Part shown: one piece after another, positions 17,853-26,964 of the stretch
Layout: each line of letters starts with the position of its first letter
Numbering within the stretch: position 1 is the stretch's first letter
Source of the DNA: Vibrio diabolicus
GTDB taxonomy: Bacteria; Pseudomonadota; Gammaproteobacteria; Enterobacterales; Vibrionaceae
DNA length: 64,000 nt
Direction: 5' to 3'
NCBI GenBank assembly: GCA_001048675.1
Contig: CCKK01000002.1
Coordinates: 682,001 to 746,000, forward strand
Translations under genes and position numbers: made by a program
The notes under the pieces: model-generated
The model's database searches: none
Seen by the model: the letters and a program-made list of their open reading frames with translations, nothing else
What the model was told of the DNA's origin: nothing

Positions 17853-19008
17853 ATGAATACACAGCTTAATGTGATGGTGATTGATGGTCATCCTCTACAA
17901 ACCAAGATACTTACCCAAATATTGGGTCATAGTGGCGCTTCAGTCAGTACATTCAATTGTGTGGACACTGCTAGTCAATGTGCACAAGAGCAATATTTTG
18001 ATGTGATCTTTTGCGATCTCCAGATGCCGGGAAAAGGCGGTATCGACATCTTGGAAGTATTCGACCAAATTCAGTATCACGGGCAAGTCGTGCTAGTCAG
18101 TTTGTTGGAGCAGAGCATCATCTCGGCAGTACGAGAAATGTGCGAAGGGTTTAGTTTTGAGATATTAGGAGAACTGCCTAAGCCGTACGACGAAATGCAA
18201 GTGGTTAAACTCCTCAACCAAATAAAAGATGAAAGAACGCGAAAAACAGCGTTTGCTCAACCTATCGTACTGCAAGACCAAGAGTTTTTATTTGCTTTGG
18301 GTGAAGGGCGAGTGAAGAATTATTACCAACCTTTGGTAGACGCACACAGTGGTGAGCTTTTAGGTTATGAAGCGTTAGCGCGTTGGGTGCATCCTATTTA
18401 TGGCGTGTTGTTACCAAACCACTTTCTTCCGATCGTAAAACGATGCCATTTGTCTTCTGAACTTTTTCAATCAGTGCTGATTAATACAATCTATGACATC
18501 AACAATAGGGGATTAACCCAAAAGGTCTCGATTAATGTCGACCACGAAAACTTGAACGACCCTGACTTCTCGCATCGTTTTATTCAACAATGCTCGGAGA
18601 GTGGTGTCGACCCGTCACAAATCACCATTGAGATTACAGAGCGGGAAGCTTTCCAAGCTAGCACGTCTATCTACAAAAACCTCATCAAACTCAGAATGAA
18701 AGGTGTCACGGTATCAATTGATGATTTTGGTACGGGCTCATCTACATTTGAAAAGTTGGCAAAGTTACCTTTTAACGAGATCAAACTTGACCGCGTTTTT
18801 GTCTACGGAGCGAGTGAAGATCTAGAAAAAGAAAAGCATTGTCATCGCTATTTGTGCTTTAGCGAAAAGCCTCAATATTCGTATTGTCGCAGAAGGTGTC
18901 GAAGACGAAGTAACCTATAAAACCATGCGCGAATGTGGAATAGACATCTGCCAAGGCTTTTACATTGATAAGCCCATGCCGTTAGAGGTAATCACTATTT
19001 TGAAGTAA
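17853..19008 (+). pseudogene. response regulator with EAL phosphodiesterase domain, frameshifted
   Basis: A receiver domain (Asp55 in FCDLQMP) is followed by an EAL domain: YEALARW with Glu173, EITERE, DDFGTGSSTFEKLAKLPFNEIKLDR. The frame then fails at about 18826-18836 (A-rich, GAAAAAGAAAAG) and ends at 18920. The missing end of EAL continues in the +1 frame, reading RIVAEGVEDE and QGFYIDKPMPLE to a stop at 19008. Removing one A gives a 384-residue protein. Layout resembles VieA without its HTH. As written the protein lacks the last helices and the catalytic-site region after DDFGTG, so c-di-GMP hydrolysis is unlikely. Either a sequencing error or a recent mutation. First gene of a cluster with 19013-20530. 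Confidence 0.85.
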
Positions 19009-19012
19009 AAAT

Positions 19013-19162
19013 ATGAAAAAATTGAACTGTTTGATCTTTGATGATCAAATGCTTATCTGTGTGGCTATCAGTGATAAAACCGTGAGTACCAAGAAACGTC
19101 GATTTCTAGACAAGTTTAATGTGAATGATGTTATTGAACTTGCAAAAGTAGTGGGAACATAA
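19013..19162 (+). pseudogene. 49-residue remnant of a LuxR/NarL-type response regulator (internal deletion)
   Basis: An intact small open frame in which two ends of a response regulator are joined. The first ~18 residues (MKKLNCLIFDDQMLICVA) are the start of a receiver domain with the acidic DD pair; the rest (ISDKTVSTKKRRFLDKF and NVNDVIELAKVV) is the recognition helix and end of a LuxR-type HTH. About 150-160 residues between them are missing without loss of frame. It starts 4 bp after the restored EAL stop and ends 6 bp before the GGDEF ATG, so it is embedded in the operon and probably translated. It could be a dead relic, or a tiny protein interfering with a paralogous regulator. Confidence 0.75.
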
Positions 19163-19168
19163 AGTGTT

Positions 19169-20530
19169 ATGAATGTAAGAAGTTTTGTTTCTTCTTTTGC
19201 GGTTGCGATGTTGTTATTTATTGTATCGGTGACCATGATTGGTGCTGTACTCATCTCTTATGAGGAGAAGCAGTTTAATACGTACGCTAACAATTTAGCA
19301 AAAACAAAGCAGAAGGTCATTCTGCTAGGCTTGTTGACCGAAGCTCAATTGGCGCAGTATGAAAACTTCAGTATCGAACAAATAGAAGTACTGACTGACT
19401 TCAGTTTTCAAGATGCAATTTATGCTTTAAAGCCGTATAAAAACCTAGATTATGTGGAAACTGTTGCTCGTAAAGCACTACACCAAGCAGAAGCTCATTT
19501 GTCCAATGTCTACGATAGAGAAGACGCCATATTGTACTTTCGTTCTTACACTAGTGACAAACTCATCTTAGAACGACCAATCCCAGCTCTAGAGGGATCT
19601 AAAGAGACGTTTGATATAGAATGGTGCAGAGTGAATTACGCTTGTATTCTTGCTGCGTGGAAAGAGCAGCTCTCCGACCGAGTTCTTATCTCTAAGCCCT
19701 TCAAAACCACGTATTCAGATGAGATGGCATTAAGTATCATGAGTCCCGTCTACTATAGAGGGAAGCTTGTCGGCGAATTTTCGGAACAACTGTATTTATC
19801 ATCGCTTTATAATGAAGGCAAAGCCGTTGACGTAGAGGTTAGTAACGGAAATAAGCAGATAATTATTTACTTTCCGAGCTACCCCTTAGCTCATTTTGCT
19901 TACACTCAATCCTATGTTGCCGACAATAATAATCTTGTCATTTACCAATATCCGTTTAGTAAAATAGTGGTGGACTACAGCTTTATTCTTGTCATCTATT
20001 CTGTCGTAGCGTTCGCCTATTATCGAAAAGCCAATGAATCTAAACAGAGCAAAATTCAATTAGAAAATGCTCTGAGTGATGTAACGCAAGATGACTTAAC
20101 CGGGTTATTAAATCGGCGAGTATTTAAAGAAGAGCGGTTTAAACATCGAATGGAGGTTGAACCATACTCTATCATTGCGATTGACGGAAATCGTATCAAG
20201 AAGATTAATGATCGTTACGGACACCATGTTGGCGATGAAGTCATTGTTATTATTGCAGACTCAATGAGAAAGGTTTTTCGGAACAGTGACTACTTAGTCA
20301 GGACTGGTGGTGATGAGTTTATTGTAATTTTGCCCGGATGCAGCATGAGCAAAGCTTCCATGTTAGCGAAAAAGCTCCGTAGCGTTGTTAAACACAATCG
20401 TTTAAATACATTAGATATAGAGATCAGCGTTAGTACTGGTGTTGCTGTGCGCGAAGAGGATGAAACGCTGCAAGAGGTGATCGTGAGAGCAGATGAAGAA
20501 TTATATGAAATGAAAAAACAGCGTGTTTGA
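19169..20530 (+). CDS. membrane-anchored diguanylate cyclase (GGDEF)
   Basis: 453 residues. Two membrane helices (about 8-30 and 268-290) frame a periplasmic sensor domain of ~235 residues of unknown ligand. The cytoplasmic GGDEF domain is complete: DDLTGLLNRRVF, metal-site Asp in AIDGN, NDRYGHHVGDE, and the signature GGDEF at 380-384. The allosteric I-site RNSD (371-374) is also intact, so product inhibition by c-di-GMP is expected. It begins 6 bp after the deleted regulator and belongs to the same operon as the broken EAL protein. The synthesis half of this module therefore survives while the degradation half is damaged. Confidence 0.9.
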   Translation: MNVRSFVSSFAVAMLLFIVSVTMIGAVLISYEEKQFNTYANNLAKTKQKVILLGLLTEAQLAQYENFSIEQIEVLTDFSFQDAIYALKPYKNLDYVETVARKALHQAEAHLSNVYDREDAILYFRSYTSDKLILERPIPALEGSKETFDIEWCRVNYACILAAWKEQLSDRVLISKPFKTTYSDEMALSIMSPVYYRGKLVGEFSEQLYLSSLYNEGKAVDVEVSNGNKQIIIYFPSYPLAHFAYTQSYVADNNNLVIYQYPFSKIVVDYSFILVIYSVVAFAYYRKANESKQSKIQLENALSDVTQDDLTGLLNRRVFKEERFKHRMEVEPYSIIAIDGNRIKKINDRYGHHVGDEVIVIIADSMRKVFRNSDYLVRTGGDEFIVILPGCSMSKASMLAKKLRSVVKHNRLNTLDIEISVSTGVAVREEDETLQEVIVRADEELYEMKKQRV

Positions 20531-20572
20531 GGACAACAATACATAACCATGACATAACTGTTTGATAAATTT

Positions 20573-20597
20573 GACCAAGAAGTACCCTTGGTCTTTT
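20573..20597 (+). terminator. terminator of the c-di-GMP operon
   Basis: Stem GACCAAG-AAGTACC-CTTGGTC followed by TTTTATA, 43 bp after the GGDEF stop. Confidence 0.85.
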
Positions 20598-20666
20598 ATA
20601 TTAGTCGAGCAATGCATAATGCTCCTTTGATTGCTGATTAGCATAAGACCCAACTGGTACTGTATC

Positions 20667-21555
20667 GTGAACAAAGACCTTGATCTAAACCTATTAAAAA
20701 TACTGGTTCTGCTAGAAAAGCATCGTCAGCTTAAACCCGTAGCGAAAGCCTTGGGTAAGAGTGAGGCGTCGATCAGTAAATATCTTGCTCGCTTACGCAT
20801 CCAGCTTGGTGATGAACTATTCATTCGTCACCCACATCATTTAGAACCCACCAACTTTCTGATGCGTCAGCTACCCAAAATTGCAGATGCATTAGATAAC
20901 TTAGAAACATGCTTAGTTCGATCAGAATTCAAACCAGAAAAATACAGTAAGGATATAACGGTCTGTTTACCCCAAACGGCTCAGTACTCATTTGGACACT
21001 TGTTGGCGATGGATTTAATGACGCTGTTTCCTAAAGCTCATATTACTGTCGCAACCATCACGGAATATACGGTGGACGAAATCCTTTTAGGCAAAGTGGA
21101 TGCCCAGCTTCATTACTTCAATGATGAATTGCCAAAATCTATCCATCAGAAATTTATTGGCTACGCGCCAGCTGTGGTTGTTGTTCCGGAAGAGCTTGGG
21201 ATCACCACTCTTGAAGAGGCTGCCAAACTGCCATTTATTATGCTTGAAATTATCGGTTGGAAAGAGAAAGAGCAGCTTGCAAAACGAGCAATGGAGAATC
21301 ACGGTATGGTGATCAATCGAATTGCAGCGCTAGATAACGTGAGCAGTGTGCTAAAGCTGCTCAAAACAAAAAAAGGCGGCGACGGTTTTTCTGGAGTATC
21401 AGGCGCCAATCGAAGGATACCGTTTTATTCGTATTCCTGAATCTTATTACCCCAACGGCTGGCCAAAGGTTGTACTTCAGATGAAGCAAAGCCATCGTCA
21501 CGACGCAATGCATCAGATATTAACCGATGCCATTGCAAAATATATGAAGAACTAA
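20667..21555 (+). pseudogene. LysR family transcription regulator, frameshifted near the C-terminus
   Basis: The N-terminal winged HTH is clear (LDLNLLKILVLLEKHRQL, SEASISKYLARLRIQLGDELF), followed by a substrate-binding domain. The frame breaks in a run of seven A at 21368-21374 and would end at 21440 with an unrelated tail. The correct C-terminus lies in the next frame (AATVFLEYQAPIEGYRFIRI, then DAMHQILTDAIAKYMKN) to 21555. With six A the product is 295 residues, the normal LysR length. The start is probably the GTG at 20667, since the frame from 20631 adds a non-LysR leader. The restored gene end overlaps the convergent regulator by 4 bp. Targets are unknown. Confidence 0.85.
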
Positions 21556-22160
21556 CGATCGCATTGAATGTTTTCAGCGCTTGGGATCGTATGCAGTAAT
21601 TCAATCAATGAATCTGCATGGTATTTTTTCAAAATACGAGTTTTGTAAGTGCTGATGGTTTTAGCGCTGAGCGATAGTTGTTCTGAAATACGTTTATTTG
21701 AATAGCCCTGAGCTAAGTAGTGGAACACCATGGCTTCGCGATTGGATAGCGTGACATCACCAGTAGAAGGAGCGTGAGTAGACTTAAACATAGAGTACCC
21801 ACGTGAGACACTCACAATCGCGTCAGCAATCGCTTCTTTTGTCTCGTTTTTATTCAAGAAACCATGAGCTCCCATCTCGTAAGCCGCTTTAGAAAGGCTG
21901 GAATAGTCGCGTGAAGAAATGAAAAGTAATTTACCTTGATAGCCCGTTGCTAAAATATTCTTCGCCAAACGCATACCATCTCGATCACCAAGGACAACGT
22001 CTAGAATAATAAAATCAATTTTTGTATTTCGAACTAAGTCCATTACTTCTGCGCTGTCTTTCGACTGAATGACTTCGGCTGTGATGATTACGCTCTCAAC
22101 AAGAGAAGTCAGTGCTTCGCTGTAAAGTGGTTGGTCATCAATGATAAGAACATTATTCAA
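21552..22160 (-). CDS. NarL/LuxR-type response regulator
   Basis: 202 residues from a TTG start at 22160 that has GAGG six bases upstream; the ATG at 22190 is in frame but lacks a ribosome site. Receiver domain: NNVLIIDDQPLYSE, phospho-acceptor Asp in FIILDVVLGD, switch Ser in LLFISSRD and Lys in FLNKNE. HTH: TLSNREAMVFHYLAQGYSNK and LSLSAKTISTYKTRILKKY. No sensor kinase gene is adjacent. The C-terminus resembles the deleted regulator at 19013-19162, so the two may be paralogues. Regulated genes are unknown. Confidence 0.85.
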   Translation of the reverse strand: MNNVLIIDDQPLYSEALTSLVESVIITAEVIQSKDSAEVMDLVRNTKIDFIILDVVLGDRDGMRLAKNILATGYQGKLLFISSRDYSSLSKAAYEMGAHGFLNKNETKEAIADAIVSVSRGYSMFKSTHAPSTGDVTLSNREAMVFHYLAQGYSNKRISEQLSLSAKTISTYKTRILKKYHADSLIELLHTIPSAENIQCDR

Positions 22161-22638
22161 ATGGAGCCTCACTACTATCCGAACTGTCATACCGCCCAAC
22201 GCAATATGATTGTATTAAGAGGGATTGTAGGAAAAACCTTGCTGGTGGAAAGGAAAATGACATTTTCTATAATTGAAATTCACTGAGCACAATTGAATAA
22301 GATACTGTCGAATATGCCAATACACGAGGGATTTCATATGTGTGGGAATAGTGATAGGCCAACGAAAAACATCAATATTAACCCTAAACTTTTCATCGAA
22401 ATGGCCGCTAAAAGTGGGAAGGTAAGTTCGCACTAAGTTAACTCATGTTATCCTGTTCAAAAATGAGACATTTTTTCACAGTTTGATATGGAAATGTGCG
22501 TTGACCGTCCTTTTGGTGGTTTACAAACTTTGTTGTAACGACTAAAAAGGATGCTTGGATTTTTAGCCTGAGAATGGCTTCTCATGGCGTTTGCATCAAA
22601 CTTTTTCTGATGCGTATTTTGGTTGGATAATTGGCTTT
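22161..22638. other. divergent intergenic region before cheV
   Basis: 478 bp between the NarL-type regulator (minus) and cheV (plus). A short open frame exists but has no ribosome site. The region should contain both promoters; no operator or RNA was recognised. Confidence 0.35.
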
Positions 22639-23619
22639 ATGAGTAACGTAACCAGCACCATTTTGACAGAAAGTGGTACCAATGAGCTTGAAATCATCGA
22701 GTTTCATTTAGAAAAAACATTGCCGGATGGCAGCACAAAAACTTGTTATTACGGCATCAACGTTGCGAAAGTACGAGAAGTGATTCGCGTACCAGAGACA
22801 ACCGATTATCCAAACGCACAACCTCACATGATCGGGGTGTTTTCGTCCAGAGATGTATTGACGCCTTTAGTAGATTTAGCTGGTTGGTTAGGTGTACCAA
22901 CACGCCAGGACCTAGAGCGTAAGTTTGTTATCGTTACTGATTTCAACAAAATGACCAATGGCTTTCTGATTGATAGTATTTCACGTATTCATCGTATCTC
23001 TTGGAATGATGTGGAATCACCAAGTCAGTTTTTGGAAGCGGGCGAACAAGATTGTGTAGTGGCAGTTGTCCGCAAAGAAGGCAACCTGATCATGATTCTC
23101 GACTTTGAAAAAATCATCGCGGATATTAACCCAGAGCTGAGTATGGAAAAATACGATGTGAAAGGGGATAAGTCGGTAGATCTAAACCAGAGAATGGTGG
23201 GTAAGCGTAATGCTAAAACGATCATGGTGGTGGATGACTCAGCATTTATTCGCTCTTTGATTCAAGATACATTAGCTTCTTCAGGTTACAATGTGATCAC
23301 TTGTAAAGACGGTGGTGAGGCTCATGAGAAATTAATGAGCTTAATCGAGGTTGCGAAAGAAGAAAACTTGCCAGTTAAAGAGCTGTTAGATGCGGTGGTT
23401 ACGGACGTAGAAATGCCTCGAATGGATGGTATGCACTTAGTGAAGAGACTACGCGATACTGAAGCGTTTCATGAAATGCCGATCATTATGTTCTCATCAT
23501 TGATGAGTGAGGATAACCGAGCGAAAGCACTGTCTCTTGGCGCAAATGATACGATTACCAAGCCAGAGATTGGCCGTATGGTGAATATGATGGATAAATA
23601 CGTGTTTAACTTTGCGTAA
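22639..23619 (+). CDS. cheV: CheV chemotaxis coupling protein
   Basis: 326 residues from the ATG at 22639; an in-frame TTG at 22591 would add 16 residues that CheV proteins lack. A CheW-like domain spans about 20-165 (YYGINVAKVREVIRVPE, GVFSSRDVLTPLVDLAGWLG, LIDSISRIHRISWNDVESP). A receiver domain spans about 195-320 (MVVDDSAFIRS, TDVEMPRMDGM with the acceptor Asp, SSLMSEDN, KPEIG). CheV couples chemoreceptors to CheA and its phosphorylation tunes adaptation. It lies outside any chemotaxis operon, as is common for Vibrio CheV paralogues, and shares a terminator with the convergent pilin gene. Confidence 0.93.
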   Translation: MSNVTSTILTESGTNELEIIEFHLEKTLPDGSTKTCYYGINVAKVREVIRVPETTDYPNAQPHMIGVFSSRDVLTPLVDLAGWLGVPTRQDLERKFVIVTDFNKMTNGFLIDSISRIHRISWNDVESPSQFLEAGEQDCVVAVVRKEGNLIMILDFEKIIADINPELSMEKYDVKGDKSVDLNQRMVGKRNAKTIMVVDDSAFIRSLIQDTLASSGYNVITCKDGGEAHEKLMSLIEVAKEENLPVKELLDAVVTDVEMPRMDGMHLVKRLRDTEAFHEMPIIMFSSLMSEDNRAKALSLGANDTITKPEIGRMVNMMDKYVFNFA

Positions 23620-23639
23620 ACAAACCCGATAAGATTAAA

Positions 23640-23667
23640 AATAAGGCTGCCGATGGGCAGCCTTATT
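23640..23667. terminator. bidirectional terminator between cheV and the pilin-like gene
   Basis: A 12-bp perfect stem AATAAGGCTGCC / GGCAGCCTTATT with loop GATG. On the minus strand it abuts the pilin stop codon. Confidence 0.9.
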
Positions 23668-24204
23668 TTATTGTGAGCATGGAAGAATTTCCAAGGTGTA
23701 ATTTTCGTTTGGACCCTGCGGTGGCCCATATAAAATCCCACATTGAGTTAAACTGCTATTTTTATCATCTCTTGCTGAAATGACGACTTTAATGTTGTTA
23801 GTTTGAACAATTTTCCAGTCACTATCTCCATACTGATTCTCAAGTTCTGAGACTAATATAGCTAAGCTTGTTTCATCTGCATCAGGGTAACCGTACCTAT
23901 ATGTACAGCTAAGAGAGCCATTCAACTCACAGCCTGAGAAAGGCAAATTTTCAGGGCCTTTACCTGAACCTGCGTCTGTGTGTTTGTTTGATATATATGG
24001 ATAGTGTTCCAACCCTGCAATCGCCATTTTTCCATAACCGACACCGAGCGCTGATGCAATCGCGCCCTTCATGCCTTCTAAACGCGCTTCGCGGGCATCA
24101 CTTTGAAGGTTTAAAAAGCGTGGTGCGGCAGTGACAGCAAGAATGCCGAGCACGACAAGAACTACGACTAACTCTATTAGAGTAAATCCAGTTTGTTTTC
24201 TCAT
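23668..24204 (-). CDS. type IV pilin-like protein (prepilin)
   Basis: 178 residues. The class III signal [20 protein letters not shown] has the prepilin peptidase site between Gly6 and Phe7, Glu at mature position 5, and the long hydrophobic N-terminal helix. The globular part has paired cysteines ([14 protein letters not shown], and a C-terminal CSQ), as in MSHA-type minor pilins. No pilus assembly genes are adjacent, so it depends on a machine encoded elsewhere. An open frame extends upstream to 24243, but the ATG at 24204 is the one that gives a proper leader. Function as major or minor pilin cannot be decided. Confidence 0.88.
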   Translation of the reverse strand: MRKQTGFTLIELVVVLVVLGILAVTAAPRFLNLQSDAREARLEGMKGAIASALGVGYGKMAIAGLEHYPYISNKHTDAGSGKGPENLPFSGCELNGSLSCTYRYGYPDADETSLAILVSELENQYGDSDWKIVQTNNIKVVISARDDKNSSLTQCGILYGPPQGPNENYTLEILPCSQ

Positions 24205-24650
24205 ATTATTTTCACAGCAAGTTAAAGGTAGAAAAAGTAACACTGACCGTACACTTGTTGTTGTGTAAATAAGTACGGTAATGACAAAATGATCAATAGT
24301 ATAAAGCGATGAGTCATAAAGTGCTATACCGACGTAATGAGAATCGGCTACGCCTATATAGAGCAGGAGGAGGGTTCACAGATCTAATGCGGCCGTTTTT
24401 GAGCAGTCATTAATTCCGTGGAAGAAATGCTGCATGAACAGTCGAGCATGAATTCGCCTAGATATAAGCATACGCGTACATCGGCTGAATGAAAGACGAA
24501 AAGAAGTGATGGCAAACCGCACAAATGGATTGTCTTTTTGTTCACTTTGATGAATGCTACGCGAGATTCATATCACAACACACTCGACGCATTCATCGTG
24601 CGAATGTGCTTTGGTTTCGTGTTTGGCTTTCAAATATAAGAATAATCTAA
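24205..24650. other. intergenic region, nothing recognised
   Basis: 446 bp between the pilin-like gene (minus) and the TauE-type gene (plus). Short open frames here lack ribosome sites. No hairpin with a T tract, RNA family or operator was recognised. Confidence 0.4.
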
Positions 24651-25373
24651 ATGGAATTCGATTCGATAAACTTGCTTGCGATAGGGCTAATATTTCTTGG
24701 CTCTTATGTACAAACCGCAATAGGCTTTGGCTTGGCAATTGTTGCCGCTCCTTTACTGATTCTTTGGGCGCCGGAGTATGTGCCTGCACCAATCTGTTTA
24801 GTCGCGTTATTTATTTCGTTGATGAATGCGATGAAGCACCGCAGTAGTGTTGAAATCGGCGGTTTAAAAATGGCATTGATTGGGCGTGTGCCCGGATCGG
24901 TCGCTGGCGGCTTGCTACTGTTTTTTGTCTCGACTCAAGCTCTTACACTTTGGATTGGTTTTTTGGTGTTATTCGCGGTTGTGGTGAGTGTTTTACCGTT
25001 TCGGGTTGAACCCACACCAGCGCGTATGACATTAGCAGGATTCTTTTCTGGATTGTTTGGTACCAGTTCGGCGATTGGAGGCCCACCGATGGCGTTGTTG
25101 TTGCAACATCAAGACGCGAATCAGTTACGTGGTAACCTGTCGGCATTTTTTGTTTTCAGTTCCATCATTTCGCTCGTTGTTCAAATTCCCGCTGGTTTCT
25201 TCACATTACACCATTTGGTGATTACTATTCCGCTATTACCTGCGGCAGCACTTGGGTATTGGCTCGCGATGAAAACCACCCAATCGTTACCAAAAGAAAA
25301 AATTCGGTTTGGAGCACTTATGTTGTGTTTTGTGAGTGGGTTTACAGCAGTAGTACAAGCGTTGAACCAGTAA
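24651..25373 (+). CDS. TauE/SafE family sulfite exporter-like permease
   Basis: 240 residues with about eight membrane helices. The two-fold repeat typical of TauE/SafE (DUF81) proteins is visible: GSYVQTAIGFGLAIVAAPLL in the first half and AGFFSGLFGTSSAIGGPPMALLL in the second. Such proteins move organosulfur or sulfite-like anions; the substrate is not fixed by sequence. The ATG at 24651 has only a weak ribosome site. It precedes rarD by 86 bp in the same direction with no clear terminator between, so co-transcription is possible. Confidence 0.82.
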   Translation: MEFDSINLLAIGLIFLGSYVQTAIGFGLAIVAAPLLILWAPEYVPAPICLVALFISLMNAMKHRSSVEIGGLKMALIGRVPGSVAGGLLLFFVSTQALTLWIGFLVLFAVVVSVLPFRVEPTPARMTLAGFFSGLFGTSSAIGGPPMALLLQHQDANQLRGNLSAFFVFSSIISLVVQIPAGFFTLHHLVITIPLLPAAALGYWLAMKTTQSLPKEKIRFGALMLCFVSGFTAVVQALNQ

Positions 25374-25459
25374 TGCCCTCAGCATCTTAAACTCACAGGG
25401 ATATCGATCTCCTTTTATTATGCATAGCGCGATTTGTTTGCGCTGACTTGTTCGTTTAG

Positions 25460-26380
25460 ATGAGCGATAGTTTTATGAATAACACTCGTTATGGCACTTT
25501 TATGGCAGCATTCTCCTTTGTAATTTGGGGGCTGCTACCCATTTATTATCGTTATTTACCGAATGCTTCAATGGATGAGTTGCTGGCATGGCGAATCATC
25601 GGCTCAGTTCCTGTAGGTTTTTTAATTGTGCTTGGTATAACCCGTCGAGGACCGAATTGGAAAGAAATCTGGTGTGACAAAAAATCTTTGTGGTACACGT
25701 TTGTCGCGAGCAGCTTGATGTGTATTTCATGGAGTGCGTTCACTTGGGCTTTGACTCACCATCGAGTCATTGATGCAAGCTTAGGCTTTTTTATTGGACC
25801 GTTGGTGTCAGTGGCGTTAGGCGTGTTTATTCTTGGAGATAAGCTTTCAAAAGGCAAACTCATCGCAATTGTGCTAGCAACAATTGGCGTGATGTATCAA
25901 GTGATTCATTATGGCCAGTTGCCTGTTATCGCACTAACGATGGGGTTGTTCTTTGCTTTGTATGGCTTGTACAAGAAGAAGATAACATACGACTGGAGCA
26001 CCACCTTGTTTGTTGAGGCCCTGCTATTGACTCCAGTTGCCGTGGCGTATTTGTTTTACAAACAATGGACAGTGGGTGAGTTGGCTTCAGGTGTAGATAT
26101 CACAACATTGCTTTTGTACTTTGGCAGCGCACCGATCACGCTTTTACCACTGATTTTTTATTCTATCGCGATACGTATAACAAACTTATCGACAGTTGGT
26201 TTAATGCAATACATTGAACCAAGCTTGCAGTTTGTTTTGGCTGTCATGTTTTTCGGTGAACTGTTTGATGAAGTTAAAGCAGTGACCTTTGCCTTTATTT
26301 GGGTGGGGCTGTTATTTACAATCTTTGAAAGTATTGTCAAAGGGCATAAGCGTAAAAAGCTGGCCAATCATCCTTTATAG
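25460..26380 (+). CDS. rarD: RarD, EamA/DMT family permease
   Basis: 306 residues with ten membrane helices in two EamA repeats. RarD-specific text is present: AFSFVIWGLLPIYYRYLP near the start, ELLAWRIIGSVPVGFL, HRVIDASLGFFIGPLVSVALG, FALYGLYKK and QYIEPSLQFVLAV. RarD was first linked to chloramphenicol sensitivity in Pseudomonas; its natural substrate is unknown. Starts at 25460 and 25475 are both possible. It is followed by its own terminator. Confidence 0.9.
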   Translation: MSDSFMNNTRYGTFMAAFSFVIWGLLPIYYRYLPNASMDELLAWRIIGSVPVGFLIVLGITRRGPNWKEIWCDKKSLWYTFVASSLMCISWSAFTWALTHHRVIDASLGFFIGPLVSVALGVFILGDKLSKGKLIAIVLATIGVMYQVIHYGQLPVIALTMGLFFALYGLYKKKITYDWSTTLFVEALLLTPVAVAYLFYKQWTVGELASGVDITTLLLYFGSAPITLLPLIFYSIAIRITNLSTVGLMQYIEPSLQFVLAVMFFGELFDEVKAVTFAFIWVGLLFTIFESIVKGHKRKKLANHPL

Positions 26381-26414
26381 TGCACCATTCTTGAATATTC
26401 ACGATTTCACTCTC

Positions 26415-26439
26415 ACGCCCTCTATTCGAGGGCGTTTTT
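26415..26439 (+). terminator. terminator of rarD
   Basis: Stem ACGCCCTC-TATTC-GAGGGCGT then TTTTA. Confidence 0.9.
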
Positions 26440-26577
26440 AGTTCCATAAAGTATTCTCTTACTCGTTTTCTTATAAGCATAATTTGAGGTTAATTGACGC
26501 ATTATCATTAGGATACCGCTATATTTATAGCCAAGTGACACGCTATATAATGAAAACCGGATCAAAAAGGACGACAT

Positions 26578-26964
26578 ATGATCACAGCTCTATACGCTAG
26601 CATTCTTGCAATACTGATTATTTGGTTGGCCGTTCAAGTGATTAAGCAGCGTCGCTTAAATCAGGTTGCTTATGCTGACGGAGGAGTAGAGGCTCTCCAA
26701 ATCGCTCGTAGTGCACAGAGTAACGCGACAGAATATATCCCCATTACTCTGATTCTAATGGCACTATTAGAATCCAATAGTGCTTACCCAACCTGGATAC
26801 ATCTCACAGGCATTATTTTCGTGATCGGTCGAATTATCCATGCTCGAGGTATATTGAAAGAGGACTTAAAAAGGCGTGTTAGGGGCATGCAGGTGACATT
26901 CCTAGTGATACTTTCGCTGGTTGTGTTGAATATGATTTATCTTCCGTACGATAAGTTATGGTAA
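26578..26964 (+). CDS. MAPEG family membrane protein
   Basis: 128 residues with four membrane helices and the MAPEG layout: helix 1, then a polar loop with RSAQSNATEYIPITLILMALLE (the RxxxNxxE-type glutathione-binding motif of microsomal glutathione transferase relatives), then VIGRIIHARG and two more helices. In eukaryotes the family conjugates or isomerises with glutathione; bacterial members are poorly studied. AAGGA lies eight bases before the ATG. Its last codons overlap the start of the next gene by 7 bp, so the two form an operon. Confidence 0.85.
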   Translation: MITALYASILAILIIWLAVQVIKQRRLNQVAYADGGVEALQIARSAQSNATEYIPITLILMALLESNSAYPTWIHLTGIIFVIGRIIHARGILKEDLKRRVRGMQVTFLVILSLVVLNMIYLPYDKLW

